DNA from: Musa acuminata AAA Group
Taxonomy: Eukaryota > Streptophyta > Magnoliopsida > Zingiberales > Musaceae
Reading direction: 5' to 3'
Length of the DNA stretch: 64,000 nucleotides
Assembly: GCF_036884655.1 (NCBI RefSeq)
Contig: NC_088359.1
Location: 17,364,501 to 17,428,500 of the forward strand
Part shown: in pieces, positions 22,201 to 31,739 of the stretch
Numbering within the stretch: position 1 is the first letter of the stretch
Layout of the letters: the number at the start of each line of letters is the position of its first letter
The notes under the pieces: generated by a model
What the model saw: only the letters and a program-made list of their open reading frames with translations
What the model was told of the DNA's origin: nothing
Databases searched by the model: none
Position numbers and translations under genes: made by a program

Positions 22201-22806
22201 AAAGAGATGCTCGAAACATGAGTTATTCGGCCAAGTTGCAACCTCTACTCTTCACCGGTGCTACTTGTACGCAAGAAGGACGGAACATGGCGAATATGCA
22301 TTGATTATCGAGCTCTCAATGGCATAACCATCAAGAACAAATACCTTATTCCAATAGCAGATGAATTGCTAGATGAAAGGGAGCACAAATATTCGTAAAG
22401 TTGGACCTTCGATCCGGGTATCATCAAATACAAGTATGCGAAGAAGACATACCGAAAACCACCTTTTGAACACACAACAACCACTATGAATTTTTGCTTT
22501 CTTCAAAAGAAGGTGGAATATCTTGGGCATATCATATCAGAGGAAGGTGTGGCAGAAGACCCCTTCAAAATTGAAGCAATGCAAAACTGCCCTACCCCGA
22601 GGAATGTAAAATTGCTATATGGCTTTCTGGGTTTAACAGGCTACTACTGCAAGTTCGTGAAAAACTATGGCGACATCAGTGCACCACTTACTTCCTTACT
22701 GAAAAAAGATGTCTTCCAATGGTCGGATAGAGCCTCCGTTGCCTTCGACAAACTTAAGGCAGCCATGACGACGACGCCGGTGCTAACACTACCATATTTT
22801 AACTGA
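22201..22806 (+). pseudogene. pol: Element B reverse transcriptase with deleted catalytic centre
   Basis: Fingers ([21 protein letters not shown]), then [13 protein letters not shown]. At about 22380-22490 the palm motif [10 protein letters not shown] is present only in a shifted frame, and sequence passes from HYEFL to [18 protein letters not shown] with the YxDD-containing segment absent. The thumb/connection region ([20 protein letters not shown]) is well preserved. There are also several nonsense changes, for example TAA at about 22396 and TGA at 22804-22806. The product cannot polymerise DNA. The lesion is shared with every family A copy. Confidence 0.87.
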
Positions 22807-23709
22807 CCCTTCATTAATGAGGCCGACGCATCTGGAGTTAGAATTGGAGCCATTCTCATGCAATATGGCCGACCACTCGCATACACTAGCAAGGCATTAT
22901 CTCCCTCCCATCAAAATAAGTCAACATATGATAAGGAGATGCTCGCCATTGTGCGTGCAGCAACGAGGTGGAGACCCTACTTGATTGGTCGACGATTTCA
23001 AAATAAAACTGACCATAAAAGCCTCAAGTACTTTTTGGAGCGAAAGATACCATCTCCTGAGCAGCAAAAATGGGTAACAAAACTTCTTGGATTTGATTTT
23101 GAAATAACTTACAAAAAGGGGAAAGAGAATGTTCTTGCAGATGCGCTTTCGCAGCTACCCGAGCAAGTTGAAGTTTCGGCCGTTTCACTTCCGACCAGCG
23201 ACTTCCTTGAGGATATTAAGATGGAATGGCAGGAAGATTCAGATACTAGTAAGATTATAAAAAAATTGGAGGAAGCACCAAGCCCCATGGCTCATTACAA
23301 TCGGGACTCAAAAGAATTATGCTATAAGGGACGCATTGTGCTTGTGACAAATTCTACTTGCATCTTAAAGAGCAGATTTTGGACAAAGCTATTCCATATG
23401 CAGGGTACTAAATTGAAAAGGAGTACGACATATCACCCACAAACCAACAGCCAGACGGAAGTTTTAAATAGGTGCTTGGAGACAACCCAAAGCCACCCAC
23501 CAAATATGACTACCCAAAGAGAACTCCAGACCCAGCCAAGTGCCATTATTGATCGATGGATCGTGACTCGACGACGACGACCCACTAATGAAGTGCTAAT
23601 AAAGTGGGCGAATCTACCAATAGAAGATGCTACTTGGGAGAACTATGATGACTTGAAGATCAAATTCCCAGAATTCACGAATCATCAGCCTCGAGGACAA
23701 AGCTGTTAG
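22807..23709 (+). pseudogene. pol: Element B RNase H, integrase remnant and chromodomain
   Basis: Frame open from about 22807 to 23709. RNase [14 protein letters not shown], then [28 protein letters not shown] and ENVLADALSQLPEQ. Integrase is reduced to its beginning (GRIVLVTNSTCIL) joined to the core end (TYHPQTNSQTEVLNRCLE); the zinc finger and two of three catalytic acids are gone. A chromodomain-like tail follows (PSAIIDRWIVTRRRR, VLIKWANLPIEDATWENYDD). The stop lies in the first bases of the 3' LTR because the region between the gene and the LTR has been deleted. Confidence 0.87.
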
Positions 23710-24140
23710 GACTCTAGCTTGGAGAGTCCTAATTGAGAGGGACATTCATGTAAAACTATTAGGAATCTAGCTAGGAGAGTCCTAATTGAGAGGGACATTC
23801 TGTTAGGACTCTAGCTAGGAGAGTCCTAATTGAGAGGGGCATTCAAGTAGGAGGTGTTTTCTTAGAAAAGAATTAGGAGTTGTAAGGAATAGGAGTCTTG
23901 ACTATGAGTCCTACTAGGAGTTGGTTAGAAGTAAGAGTCTTAAGTAGGAGTCCTATTAGGAGTTAGGGTTTAGAAGCCCTATAAATAGCCATGTATTCCT
24001 TCTCTTTTCATAAGCAATAGATGAATCTTTTCTGCAGCCTTTGAGCAGCAACTTGGAGGGAGGAACCCCTATAGAGTTCCAAGGAGGCTGATCCCCTAAA
24101 GAGATCAACCCCAAGTTTAGAATCTGCAAGGGTTCTAACA
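23704..24140 (+). repeat. Element B 3' LTR (437 bp)
   Basis: Differs from the 5' LTR by five substitutions and one base deletion by eye. It starts directly after GAGGACAAAGC, with no polypurine tract. Confidence 0.94.
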
Positions 24141-24145
24141 TATAT
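24141..24145. repeat. Target site duplication of element B, right copy (TATAT)
   Basis: Pairs with 18750-18754. The A2 leader resumes. Confidence 0.95.
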
Positions 24146-25442
24146 GCCTCCAAATCTATGATGTTAAGATCTCTCTTTTGTTGTCAGGTTAAAGGCATGT
24201 ATAGGTTGAGAGAAGTGATGGTCGAAATGGTTGGTGGATCGGTGGATGTAGGCTACGATTTAGGCTTGTTTTGTGGCTGTTTTGGGTGCAGTTTGGTGGA
24301 GTTTTAGGGATGTGGATGAAAGTTTTGGATCTGTGGTAGATGGCAGCAAAGGTTTGAGAGAAATCAGTGGAATTTGCAGCAAGTATGTGCTGTCTTGTAA
24401 GAACAGAATTGTCGTCGAAGAAACAGCGGTTTCTCGACGTAATTTCCACCAAAAACTTGAGAGAATTGAGGAGGGAATTGATAGCAAAATCACAGTTTAT
24501 ATGACAGCAAGGATGACTAATTTAATCAAGAAAATTTCGGCAGTATAATAGCAAGGAAATTGGTGCAAGTTGCGATAGCAGAATTCTCGTCGAAAAATTT
24601 CAGCAGTTTACGATGAAAATTTATAGCAACACAAAAATCGGTTTTAGCGATGAATTCCTCAATAGATCAATCTTAGATGGAAGCCAAGATTATCTATAAA
24701 GTGTATAAGAAATTTCATTCAAAAATAATTGCAAATAGATGGGTTAAGGCAACAATATGCGGCTGAAATTTTCTGCAGCATAGATTTTTAAGTATAGAAG
24801 ATTGGACGTAAAAGATCAGAAGTTTATATTGAGAATTTTTTGATGAAACAAAAGGGAAATCAACTATTAGGAAGTGTTAAAGCTTCATAAAAATTTTGTA
24901 GAGATTTGGATAGAAACAACGTAGTATCAAGATCAAACAATCAGTGCTATGCGGCTGAAATTTTACGGTGCAGATTTTCAAGTATAGCAGATTAGATGTA
25001 AAATATCAATGGTTAATTTGAAAATTTTTTGACAAAACCAAAGGGAAATCTGCTGTTAGGAAGTGTCAAAGATGTCATAAAATTTCGTGGAGATTTGGAT
25101 AGAAAAAACATAGTAGCAAGATCAAACAGACAGTGCTATACGGTTGGAATTCTGCAATGTATCTTTCGTCGTAGAGATGAAAACTTTATGACGAAAAGTT
25201 TATGCAGCAATATAGGAATAATTTTTTTGGGATTTTCAAATAAAGATAACTAAATTGCAGCAGCAGTAAGGTAGAAAACCAGAACCTGTTGCAATTCACG
25301 GGGAGATCAAAGGATGATCCGTGGTGGTGGAGATGATGGCGGAATTCGACGATGATCTTTTAAGCAATTGTGGGAATTGCTTTGGACAGTTGTGGAGGGT
25401 TGATGGATGGCTGTGGAAGGGCAGCGAGACGCCAAGAACGCT
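24146..25442 (-). other. A2 leader
   Basis: Homologous to the A1 leader and read from the minus strand, with related segments repeating near 24790, 24975 and 25080. No gene seen. Confidence 0.75.
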
Positions 25443-25454
25443 GCTCTGATACCA
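25443..25454 (-). promoter_or_regulatory. A2 primer binding site
   Basis: Minus strand TGGTATCAGAGC, two bases inside the LTR. Confidence 0.93.
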
Positions 25455-25456
25455 GG

Positions 25457-25938
25457 TGTTAGAACCCTTGCAGATTCTAAACTTGGGGTTTGATCTCATT
25501 AGGGGATCGGCCTCCTTGGAACTCTATAGGGGTTCCTCCCTCCAAGTGCTGCTCAAAGGCTGCAGAAAAGTTTCATCTATTGCTTGACAAAAGAGGAGGA
25601 ATACATGGCTATTTATAGGGCTTCTAAACCCTAACTCCTAATACGACTCCTACTTAAGACTCTTACTTCTAACCAACTCCTAATATGACTCCTACTCAAG
25701 ACTCCTATTCCCTTACAACTCCTAATTCTTCTCTAAGAAAAAACCTCCTACATGAATGTCCCTCTCAATTAGGACTCTCCTAACTAGAGTCCTAACAGAA
25801 TGTCCCTCTCAATTAGGACTCTCCTAGCTAGAGTCCTAACAGAATGTCCCTCTCAATTAGGACTCTCCTAGCTAAAGTCCTAACAGTTTTACAAGAATGT
25901 CCCTCTCAATTAGGACTCTCCTAACTAGAGTCCTAACA
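25457..25938 (-). repeat. A2 5' LTR (482 bp, four-unit form)
   Basis: 44 bp units at 25754-25797, 25798-25841, 25842-25885 and 25895-25938. TATA box at 25610-25617 (minus). It abuts D1 LTR sequence. Confidence 0.93.
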
Positions 25939-26448
25939 GATCTTTATATTGCAGTTTACATTTACATTTTGATTTTATTTATAACTGCAAACTGTCTTCT
26001 GCGCTTTTACGAACGAGTTTCTTTGCAGTTTATGTTTACGTTTTGATTCCATTTATAACTGCAAACTGCCTTCTGCGCTTTTACGAACAAGTGTCTAAGT
26101 TCAGAACTTTCCGAATCTGAGCTTAGACGTAAACTGCCCTTAGACGCAAACTGTGTTTAGACGCAAACTGCGCTTAGACGCAAACTGCGCTTAGACGCAA
26201 TCTGAGCTTAGACGCAATCTGCATTTAGACGCAAACTGCATTTAGACGCAAACTGCATTTAAACGCAAACTGCGCTTAGACGCAAACTGTGTTTAGATGT
26301 AAACTACAGTTAATCATAAGTAATCTTAGAATCGGCTTTTGCATCAAAATAGTTTTTATCGAACGAACATAGCTTTTGTTTTTAATCGCTGAAAGATTTC
26401 TGCTGCACTAATTCACCCCCCCCCCTCTTAGTGCTCTCGATCCTAACA
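25939..26448 (+). repeat. D1 5' LTR, 3' part
   Basis: Reverse complement of the inner part of the D2 LTR, including a 17 bp tandem array at about 26124-26310. It ends GATCCTAACA before the primer site. Confidence 0.87.
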
Positions 26449-26450
26449 AT

Positions 26451-26462
26451 TGGTATCAGAGC
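26451..26462 (+). promoter_or_regulatory. D1 primer binding site
   Basis: TGGTATCAGAGC, two bases after the LTR end. Confidence 0.92.
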
Positions 26463-26498
26463 CCGGTATTTCTCATTTCGGATTTACACCCGAGAGAA

Positions 26499-26660
26499 AT
26501 GGCTCTTCGTGGCTTTCAAGAGGGTTTATCGGTTTTTCATCCACCGTTGTTTAACGGATTGGACTACACTTATTGGAAAACTCGAATGAGAGTTTTCTTG
26601 ACTTCTATGAATTTGGATTTATGGAATATCATTGAAAATGATTTTCAACTTCCCTCTAAT
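26499..26660 (+). pseudogene. gag: D1 gag N-terminus (54 codons)
   Basis: ATG at 26499 gives MALRGFQEG, then FHPPLFNGLDYTYWKTRMRV and NLDLWNIIENDF, the N-terminus of Ty1/copia gag (DUF4219/UBN2 type). It parallels the D2 gag (PPMFSGTDYTYWK). The frame is cut without a stop by the D2 LTR at 26661. No continuation is recognisable beyond D2 except possibly 46095-46262. Confidence 0.85.
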
Positions 26661-26804
26661 TGTTAGGATCGAGAGCACTAAGAGGGGGGGGGGGGGTGAA
26701 TTAGTGCAGCGGAAATCTTTCAGCGATTAAAAACGAAAGCTGCGTTCGTTCGATAAAAACTATTTTGATGCAAAAGCTGATTCTAATATTACTTATGATT
26801 AAGT

Positions 26805-27000
26805 GCAGTTTACGTCTAAACACAGTTTGCGTCTAAATGCAGTTTGCGTCTAAATGCAGATTGCGTCTAAGCTCAGATTGCGTCTAAGCGCAGTTTGCGT
26901 TTAAGCGCAGTTTGCGTCTAAGCGCAGATTGCATCTAAGCGCAGTTTGCGTCTAAACACAGTTTGCGTCTAAGCGCAGTTTAAGCAGAAGTATAAAGACA
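26805..27000 (-). repeat. 17 bp tandem array in D2 3' LTR
   Basis: About eleven units of the type GCGTCTAAGCGCAGTTT with small changes. In element sense they lie downstream of the TATA box. Confidence 0.88.
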
Positions 27001-27848
27001 ATGTGCTGCTACTGTACAGCTCAAAAAGTAATCTGCAAAAAGCAGATTTACGTCTAAATGCAGATTTACGTCTAAACACAGATTTACGTCTAAATGCAGA
27101 TTTGCGTTTGAACTTTGAAACTCGTTTGTAGACTCGCAGAAGGCAGTATGCAGTTGAAATCAAGACGTAAACGTAAACTGAAATCTGATGATTGTACGAG
27201 GAAAGCCGATTTACGTCTAAATGCAGTTTTACGTCTAAATGCAGATTTTCGTCTAAACCTTGAAACTCATTCGTAAAATTGCAGAAGACAGTTTGCAGTT
27301 ATAAATAGAATCAAAACGTAAATGTAAACTGCAAAGAAACTCGTTCGTAAAAGCGCAGAAGACAGTTTGCAGTTATATAACGTAATCGTAAACTGTAATG
27401 TATGAAAACACCGATTTACGTCTGAATGCAGATTCGGAAAGATCAGCACTTAGAAACTTGTTCGTAAAGGCGCAGAGAGCAGTAGCTATGTAGGAGGTTT
27501 GCAGTAATGATAAAGTTCTCAAAATAAACGCAAACCAGAGATTTAGAGTGGTTCGGTCAGTCTTGACCTACTCCACTTTTGGCTTCCTCCACCGACGAGG
27601 TCACTGACGTCAACTAGAGGCCTTCCTTCAATAGGCGAAGGCCAACTGCCCATTTACAGATTAACTCCTTTTGATGGGCTCAGGAGACAACCCTTACAGG
27701 ACCTTTCTCTCCTCTCTTTACAACTCAAGACTTGAAGAACAGAAAGAGGAGAACTTTAGGACTTTACACAAATTTGAGCTCTTAGAATCACAGAAATGAT
27801 CAAGAATTCGGTGTAGGTCTGTATCTTTTCAGTGCTGAATGGGTGGGG

Positions 27849-27856
27849 TATTTATA
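27849..27856 (-). promoter_or_regulatory. TATA box of D2 LTR
   Basis: Minus strand TATAAATA within CCTATAAATACCCC. The other D2 LTR has it at 34514-34521. Confidence 0.72.
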
Positions 27857-27914
27857 GGCCCCAACCCAATTCAAATTTGGAGCTCAAAACGATCAAATCC
27901 CGGAATTCCGGGAT

Positions 27915-28225
27915 CAGGCGGTTGCACCTCCTGACTGGAGAGGTTGCACCGCCTGGCATAGCTCGAAGACTGAGCCCAAGCGGTGCCACCTCTTGACTGA
28001 GGCGGTTGCACCTCTCTGCCAGAGCTCGAAGACCGAGCTCAGGCGGTGCCACCTCTCTGTCAGGGAGGTTGCACCGCCCAGTCTAGCTCGAAGACTGAGC
28101 TTAGGCGGTGCCACCTCCTGGCTGGGGAGGTTGCACCGCCTAGTCTCGCTGGGAGGCTTAGCCCAGGCGGTGCCACCTCCTGGCCTAGGCGGTTGCACCT
28201 CCTGGTGCAATCAGGGTCCGAATGG
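27915..28225 (-). repeat. 62 bp palindromic tandem array in D2 3' LTR
   Basis: Four units (GCGGTGCCACCTC at about 27981, 28044, 28106 and 28168). Most units also hold the near-inverse GAGGTTGCACCGC. In element sense the array ends about 60 bp upstream of the TATA box. Confidence 0.88.
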
Positions 28226-28730
28226 TTAGCTCCATTCGGCCCAATTTCAGTCTTTCAGGGGCCCAATTGCCCCAAGATTAGGCTAATGGGATCACCTCCC
28301 ATTTTCCAACTTAATCAACGTGCTAACTATAATTAGATCTAAGACAATTTCTGCAGCTTTGCTTCGGTGCGTCAATCGCTTCTTCCGGCGAGTTTCCGGC
28401 GAACTTCCGTCGATCATCCGATGAACCCTCGGTGATGCTCCTGCGGACTTCCGGCAAACTCCTGGACTTTGCGACGATCCACTTGGCAAGTTCCGACGAG
28501 CTTCGCTTGGCAAGCTTCTGGACTTCTCGGATCTGTTCTCGCAGAACCTCCGACGACCGTCCGAACTTCCGTCGAACTCTCGAACTCCCAACGTGATCAT
28601 GAACTTGACTCCGGCGCAACTCCTGCTGCTTGTCTAACTTTCATTGTAGTTAATCCTGTACACTTATCTCAACACATAGATTAGACAACAAATGACAATT
28701 GACTTCATTATCAAAATCCGAGATTCAACA

Positions 28731-28745
28731 ATCTCCCCCTTTTTG
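28731..28745 (-). promoter_or_regulatory. D2 polypurine tract
   Basis: Minus strand CAAAAAGGGGGAGAT directly before the LTR start, the typical Maximus/SIRE junction. Confidence 0.9.
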
Positions 28746-29806
28746 ATGATGACAATCAATTGATAATGGAGTTATCCTTAACTCCCCCTGTCTATATGCC
28801 ATAGTTGAGATATGTCAACCTTGAATTCAAGACCTAAGAATTCAAGTGACGTATTGATAAGTTAGATTAGTTAAACTTATCAATACTCCCATCATGATAC
28901 TCATCATGATGTATCTCTTCAAAGATGATGTCAAGGCTTGACATACATCATCAAGTTTGTATGATTGTGTTTGTAACTATTCATCATGTATTTTGAACAT
29001 TATCATTTAAAGCTGTGAAGCACTATTACATGATGCACACATTTGAAATATTCTAGCAAGTTTTGCATTTTCTTCACATGATAAGATATCAACTCAGGGC
29101 ATAATGCAAACTTTAGCACATGTTCATATATCTCTTGGTGATGCAAGGATGGCATAATCATAGCAGTGTGTTTATAGCATCACTCATAGTATTTCTAATC
29201 ATGGCAGTGTTTATCAATTCATATATCTCCCCCTTTGTCATCAACAAAAAGCATAGTAATTATGATACCAGGAAAATAATAATAGCAAGCTTATAGAGGA
29301 ATTTTACATAGATTGCTTTAAATACTTCTTCCCCTTTTTGTTATAATCCATTGTCTATGTAAAGATTTTGCAGGATGGAATACATACACATGAATCACTT
29401 CATCAAATCTATTTCAGAAACTTATTTTTCATGAAAGTGTACGAGAAAATCTGTTTTATAAATAAGATGCATTCGGACAAGATTTTGTTGCAGATTTTCA
29501 CATATAGAAACATGGCAAACAAGTGATTTGATCATTCATTATAGTCCGAAAAATAACTTTAACAAATTTATCTATTCGGACACATCAACATTCCTAATTC
29601 TGAATGAAATCAAAGCACAAGGTTTTCAAAACTTTTAGTTTCAAAGCACAACATTCTTAATTTGGACACATCACATACCAAACAGTAATGATACCATAAA
29701 AATCTGAGATAACTTTTACCACAAGGCGCAAGATAGATGTTTACAGCCAGCACATCAGAAGTGAGTAACACAAGAGGTTTACAACAACAACAGGTGTTCA
29801 ACAAGT
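28746..29806 (-). other. D2 non-coding stretch with extra polypurine tracts
   Basis: Between the extra ORF and the 3' LTR. No gene seen. Purine tracts repeat in element sense at about 28782-28789, 29227-29237 and 29328-29340, a known Sirevirus trait. Confidence 0.7.
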
Positions 29807-30913
29807 TCATTGATGAGGTGGAAAATTAAAGTGCCTAAACAAGGAGTCAAATTGACTATGAATTTGCTGCAGCTCAGATAGGATTTGATCTTGTCGTTGT
29901 TCAATCCGTTCTTGTCTCTGTTCGAATCGATCCATTCGAATCCCAATTTCTTCGATGGATGTATGAGTTTGCTCAACTGGATGTGTTTCCTCAAAAGGAA
30001 GGGTCGGAGGAGATTGGGTACCCCTAAATACTGGTGTTTCCGGTTCTGGTTCAGGTTGAGGGTGATCAGTCCTTCTAGGGATTCTAACCCAGTTACCGTT
30101 TCTATAGTAACATCTTAGTCGGTGAAGTAGATTTTTGTTTATTATGCTGAATCTATCTACTTTCATTACTTCTTCTTCTGGTGGTATTAGAATGTCGTAA
30201 GCTTTCATTATTCTTGTTATTATACCACCATATGGGAGCATCATATCTTTCTTAGATAATTCTAACAAGTTTTGTTGGATAAGATAACCAAGACAGATGT
30301 CATGTCCCTTCATGATTAAGTACATAGTTCCTAATTCTAATTGACTTACTTCATCATGATGGTATTGTTTAGGAAGAATTATACTAGTCATGATATGATG
30401 AAGTATCTTAGTGTTCAAAGGCAATAGATGTTCACAACTTTTAGGAACCAATGCTATGTTAGGATTGGCAAAGATTGTTCCTAAGGCTTCAACATAGGAT
30501 GTTCCAATACTTTCATCATCCCATGATCCTCTAAAGTAAAGTCCTATGCTTTTTATGGGAATGCCTATCATATCACAAATGAACCTATCAGTGATTGAGA
30601 TGTGTTGTCCTAAAAGATAGGTGGACATCCTTTCTTCATCATCTATTTGTATGTTATTGTAAAATAATCTAACTAGCCTAGGATTTATGGGTTCGTTAAT
30701 CTGCAAGATTGGAAGTAGATCTAGGTTTGCAAACCATTGGATAGTCTCTAAGTCTCTTAGTTCATTTAGATCTACGTATTTTCCCTTATTGATACTTCTA
30801 AGTTCGAAAGAGGAAAATTTTTCACCATGGTTTTTTGAATCGAAAAGGGTGAAATCAAACTCTTCTACTAATCTCCTCTTTCCCTTGTCCCTTGAGGATC
30901 TTCTAGATCCCAT
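29807..30913 (-). CDS. D2 accessory ORF, putative plant transposon protein domain
   Basis: An intact 368-residue frame from ATG 30913. The N-terminus is basic (GSRRSSRDKGKRR). Residues about 50-250 resemble the putative plant transposon protein domain often found as a separate ORF in plant retroelements (IQWFANLDLLPILQINEPIN, PRLVRLFYNNIQI, TDRFICDMIGIP). A Pro/Glu-rich spacer (PQPEPEPETPVF) follows, then a coiled-coil-like tail (MDRFEQRQERIEQRQDQIL). It contains no enzyme motif I can name and no transmembrane segment. It sits where an env-like ORF sits in some Sireviruses, but I see no envelope features. Function unknown. It is the only long intact frame in D2. Confidence 0.8.
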   Translation of the reverse strand: MGSRRSSRDKGKRRLVEEFDFTLFDSKNHGEKFSSFELRSINKGKYVDLNELRDLETIQWFANLDLLPILQINEPINPRLVRLFYNNIQIDDEERMSTYLLGQHISITDRFICDMIGIPIKSIGLYFRGSWDDESIGTSYVEALGTIFANPNIALVPKSCEHLLPLNTKILHHIMTSIILPKQYHHDEVSQLELGTMYLIMKGHDICLGYLIQQNLLELSKKDMMLPYGGIITRIMKAYDILIPPEEEVMKVDRFSIINKNLLHRLRCYYRNGNWVRIPRRTDHPQPEPEPETPVFRGTQSPPTLPFEETHPVEQTHTSIEEIGIRMDRFEQRQERIEQRQDQILSELQQIHSQFDSLFRHFNFPPHQ

Positions 30914-31739
30914 AATTACTGCTGTTTAGAGGGATGATGATGAGCAAGAGTAAATGAAGAACAAAACAGAATTTAAGGGCTTCTTAGAGAGTACCTTTGT
31001 GAAATCTTCAAGAGAAGGAAGGATTCTTGATGTTTTGCTCCGAAATGGGAGGTATTTGGAAAGCTTAGAGGAGTGAAATGAGAATGGAGGAGACTTGAAA
31101 GAGTAGAGGAGGAAATGGGAGTGAGTTGGGGTCGGTTCCACCGCCGGCCCTAGCGTGGGTTTAAAAAGGCAGAGTTGCAGGTGGTTGCACCTCTGGCTGG
31201 AGCGGTGCAACCGCTGGCAACCCGTGGTAGCTGGAGGTGCCACCGCTAGCTGGAGAGGTGCCACCGCCTGCAGCTAGTGAGCACCTAATGTGATTTGATC
31301 AGGGAGCCTTTGCCTTGAGGGGAGTTTTTCATTTCAGAGCAATTAACATTTCTTACGTGATTTCGTATGAGTTTTTATTTAAGGAAGAAGCTCTTGTACG
31401 ATCAAGATAGATCTTTTAACGTGCATATGTCGTAAGTATGTTGATAGTTTGTTTGGTATCCCTTTTAAGATCATGACATATTTAGTTTCTTCATGATACA
31501 AGAGTTAATTCGTAGATGATAGAGTTGACGGGTTCGAAGATCAAGGGGATATGTGAATTTGGGAATCATATGTTTCTAATAAGGTTGTATCTAAGTCGCA
31601 TTTGTGATTTCATAACTTCCACTTGTTACTTAAGCGTTGCGAGTTCCTTTATGACTCTTGGTTTATGACTATTGAGAATCAAGGAGCAGAATATTATTTC
31701 TTGCTCCAGCCTAAAATTTTAATGTTTTTATAGGAAGGG
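30914..31739 (-). other. D2 region upstream of accessory ORF, promoter-like
   Basis: No gene seen. At 31170-31275 are GGTGGTTGCACCTC, GCGGTGCAACCGC and GAGGTGCCACCGCC motifs like the palindromic array in the D2 LTR, followed in element sense by a TATA-like TTTTTAAA at about 31160-31167. A GT-AG segment with a pyrimidine tract (30994 down to 30922) could be a leader intron. 31300-31739 is AT-rich and unassigned. Confidence 0.5.

Larger units (their letters stand above)
18755..24140 (+). mobile_element. Family A element, copy B, inserted in A2
   Basis: 5386 bp with both LTRs (438 and 437 bp), primer site, leader, an intact gag frame, and broken protease, RT, RNase H and integrase/chromodomain. 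The TATAT duplication is perfect. The LTRs differ by about six changes, so it is a young insertion although it cannot encode RT or integrase. The polypurine tract before the 3' LTR is missing. Confidence 0.94.
6664..25938 (-). mobile_element. Family A element, copy A2, 3'-truncated and split by C and B
   Basis: Three segments of one minus-strand element: 6664-8272 (RT, protease, gag C-terminal half), 18261-18754 (gag N-terminal half) and 24141-25938 (leader, primer site and 5' LTR). Element C separates the first two with an AGGTT duplication and element B separates the last two with TATAT. Joined in order they follow A1 closely. The 3' end, with RNase H, integrase tail and 3' LTR, is lost at 6664. 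Confidence 0.9.
25939..26660 (+). mobile_element. D1: 5' stump of a Maximus/SIRE-like copia element
   Basis: A plus-strand LTR tail, primer site and the first 54 codons of gag. It is cut on the left by the A2 LTR and on the right by the LTR of D2, which lies in the opposite direction. Confidence 0.85.
26661..28730 (-). repeat. D2 3' LTR (2070 bp)
   Basis: Plus-strand limits TGTTAGGATCG and GAGATTCAACA. It contains a G run at 26685-26697, a 17 bp array, a TATA box and a 62 bp palindromic array. Confidence 0.92.

Noticed and set aside
27852..28336. Several Gly/Pro/Cys-rich frames on both strands (and 34517-35036)
   Set aside because: They translate the 62 bp palindromic array of the D2 LTR.
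28292..28684. Arg/Ser-rich frames of about 100 residues, repeated at 35019-35411
   Set aside because: Inside both D2 LTRs, no domain, overlapping frames on both strands.
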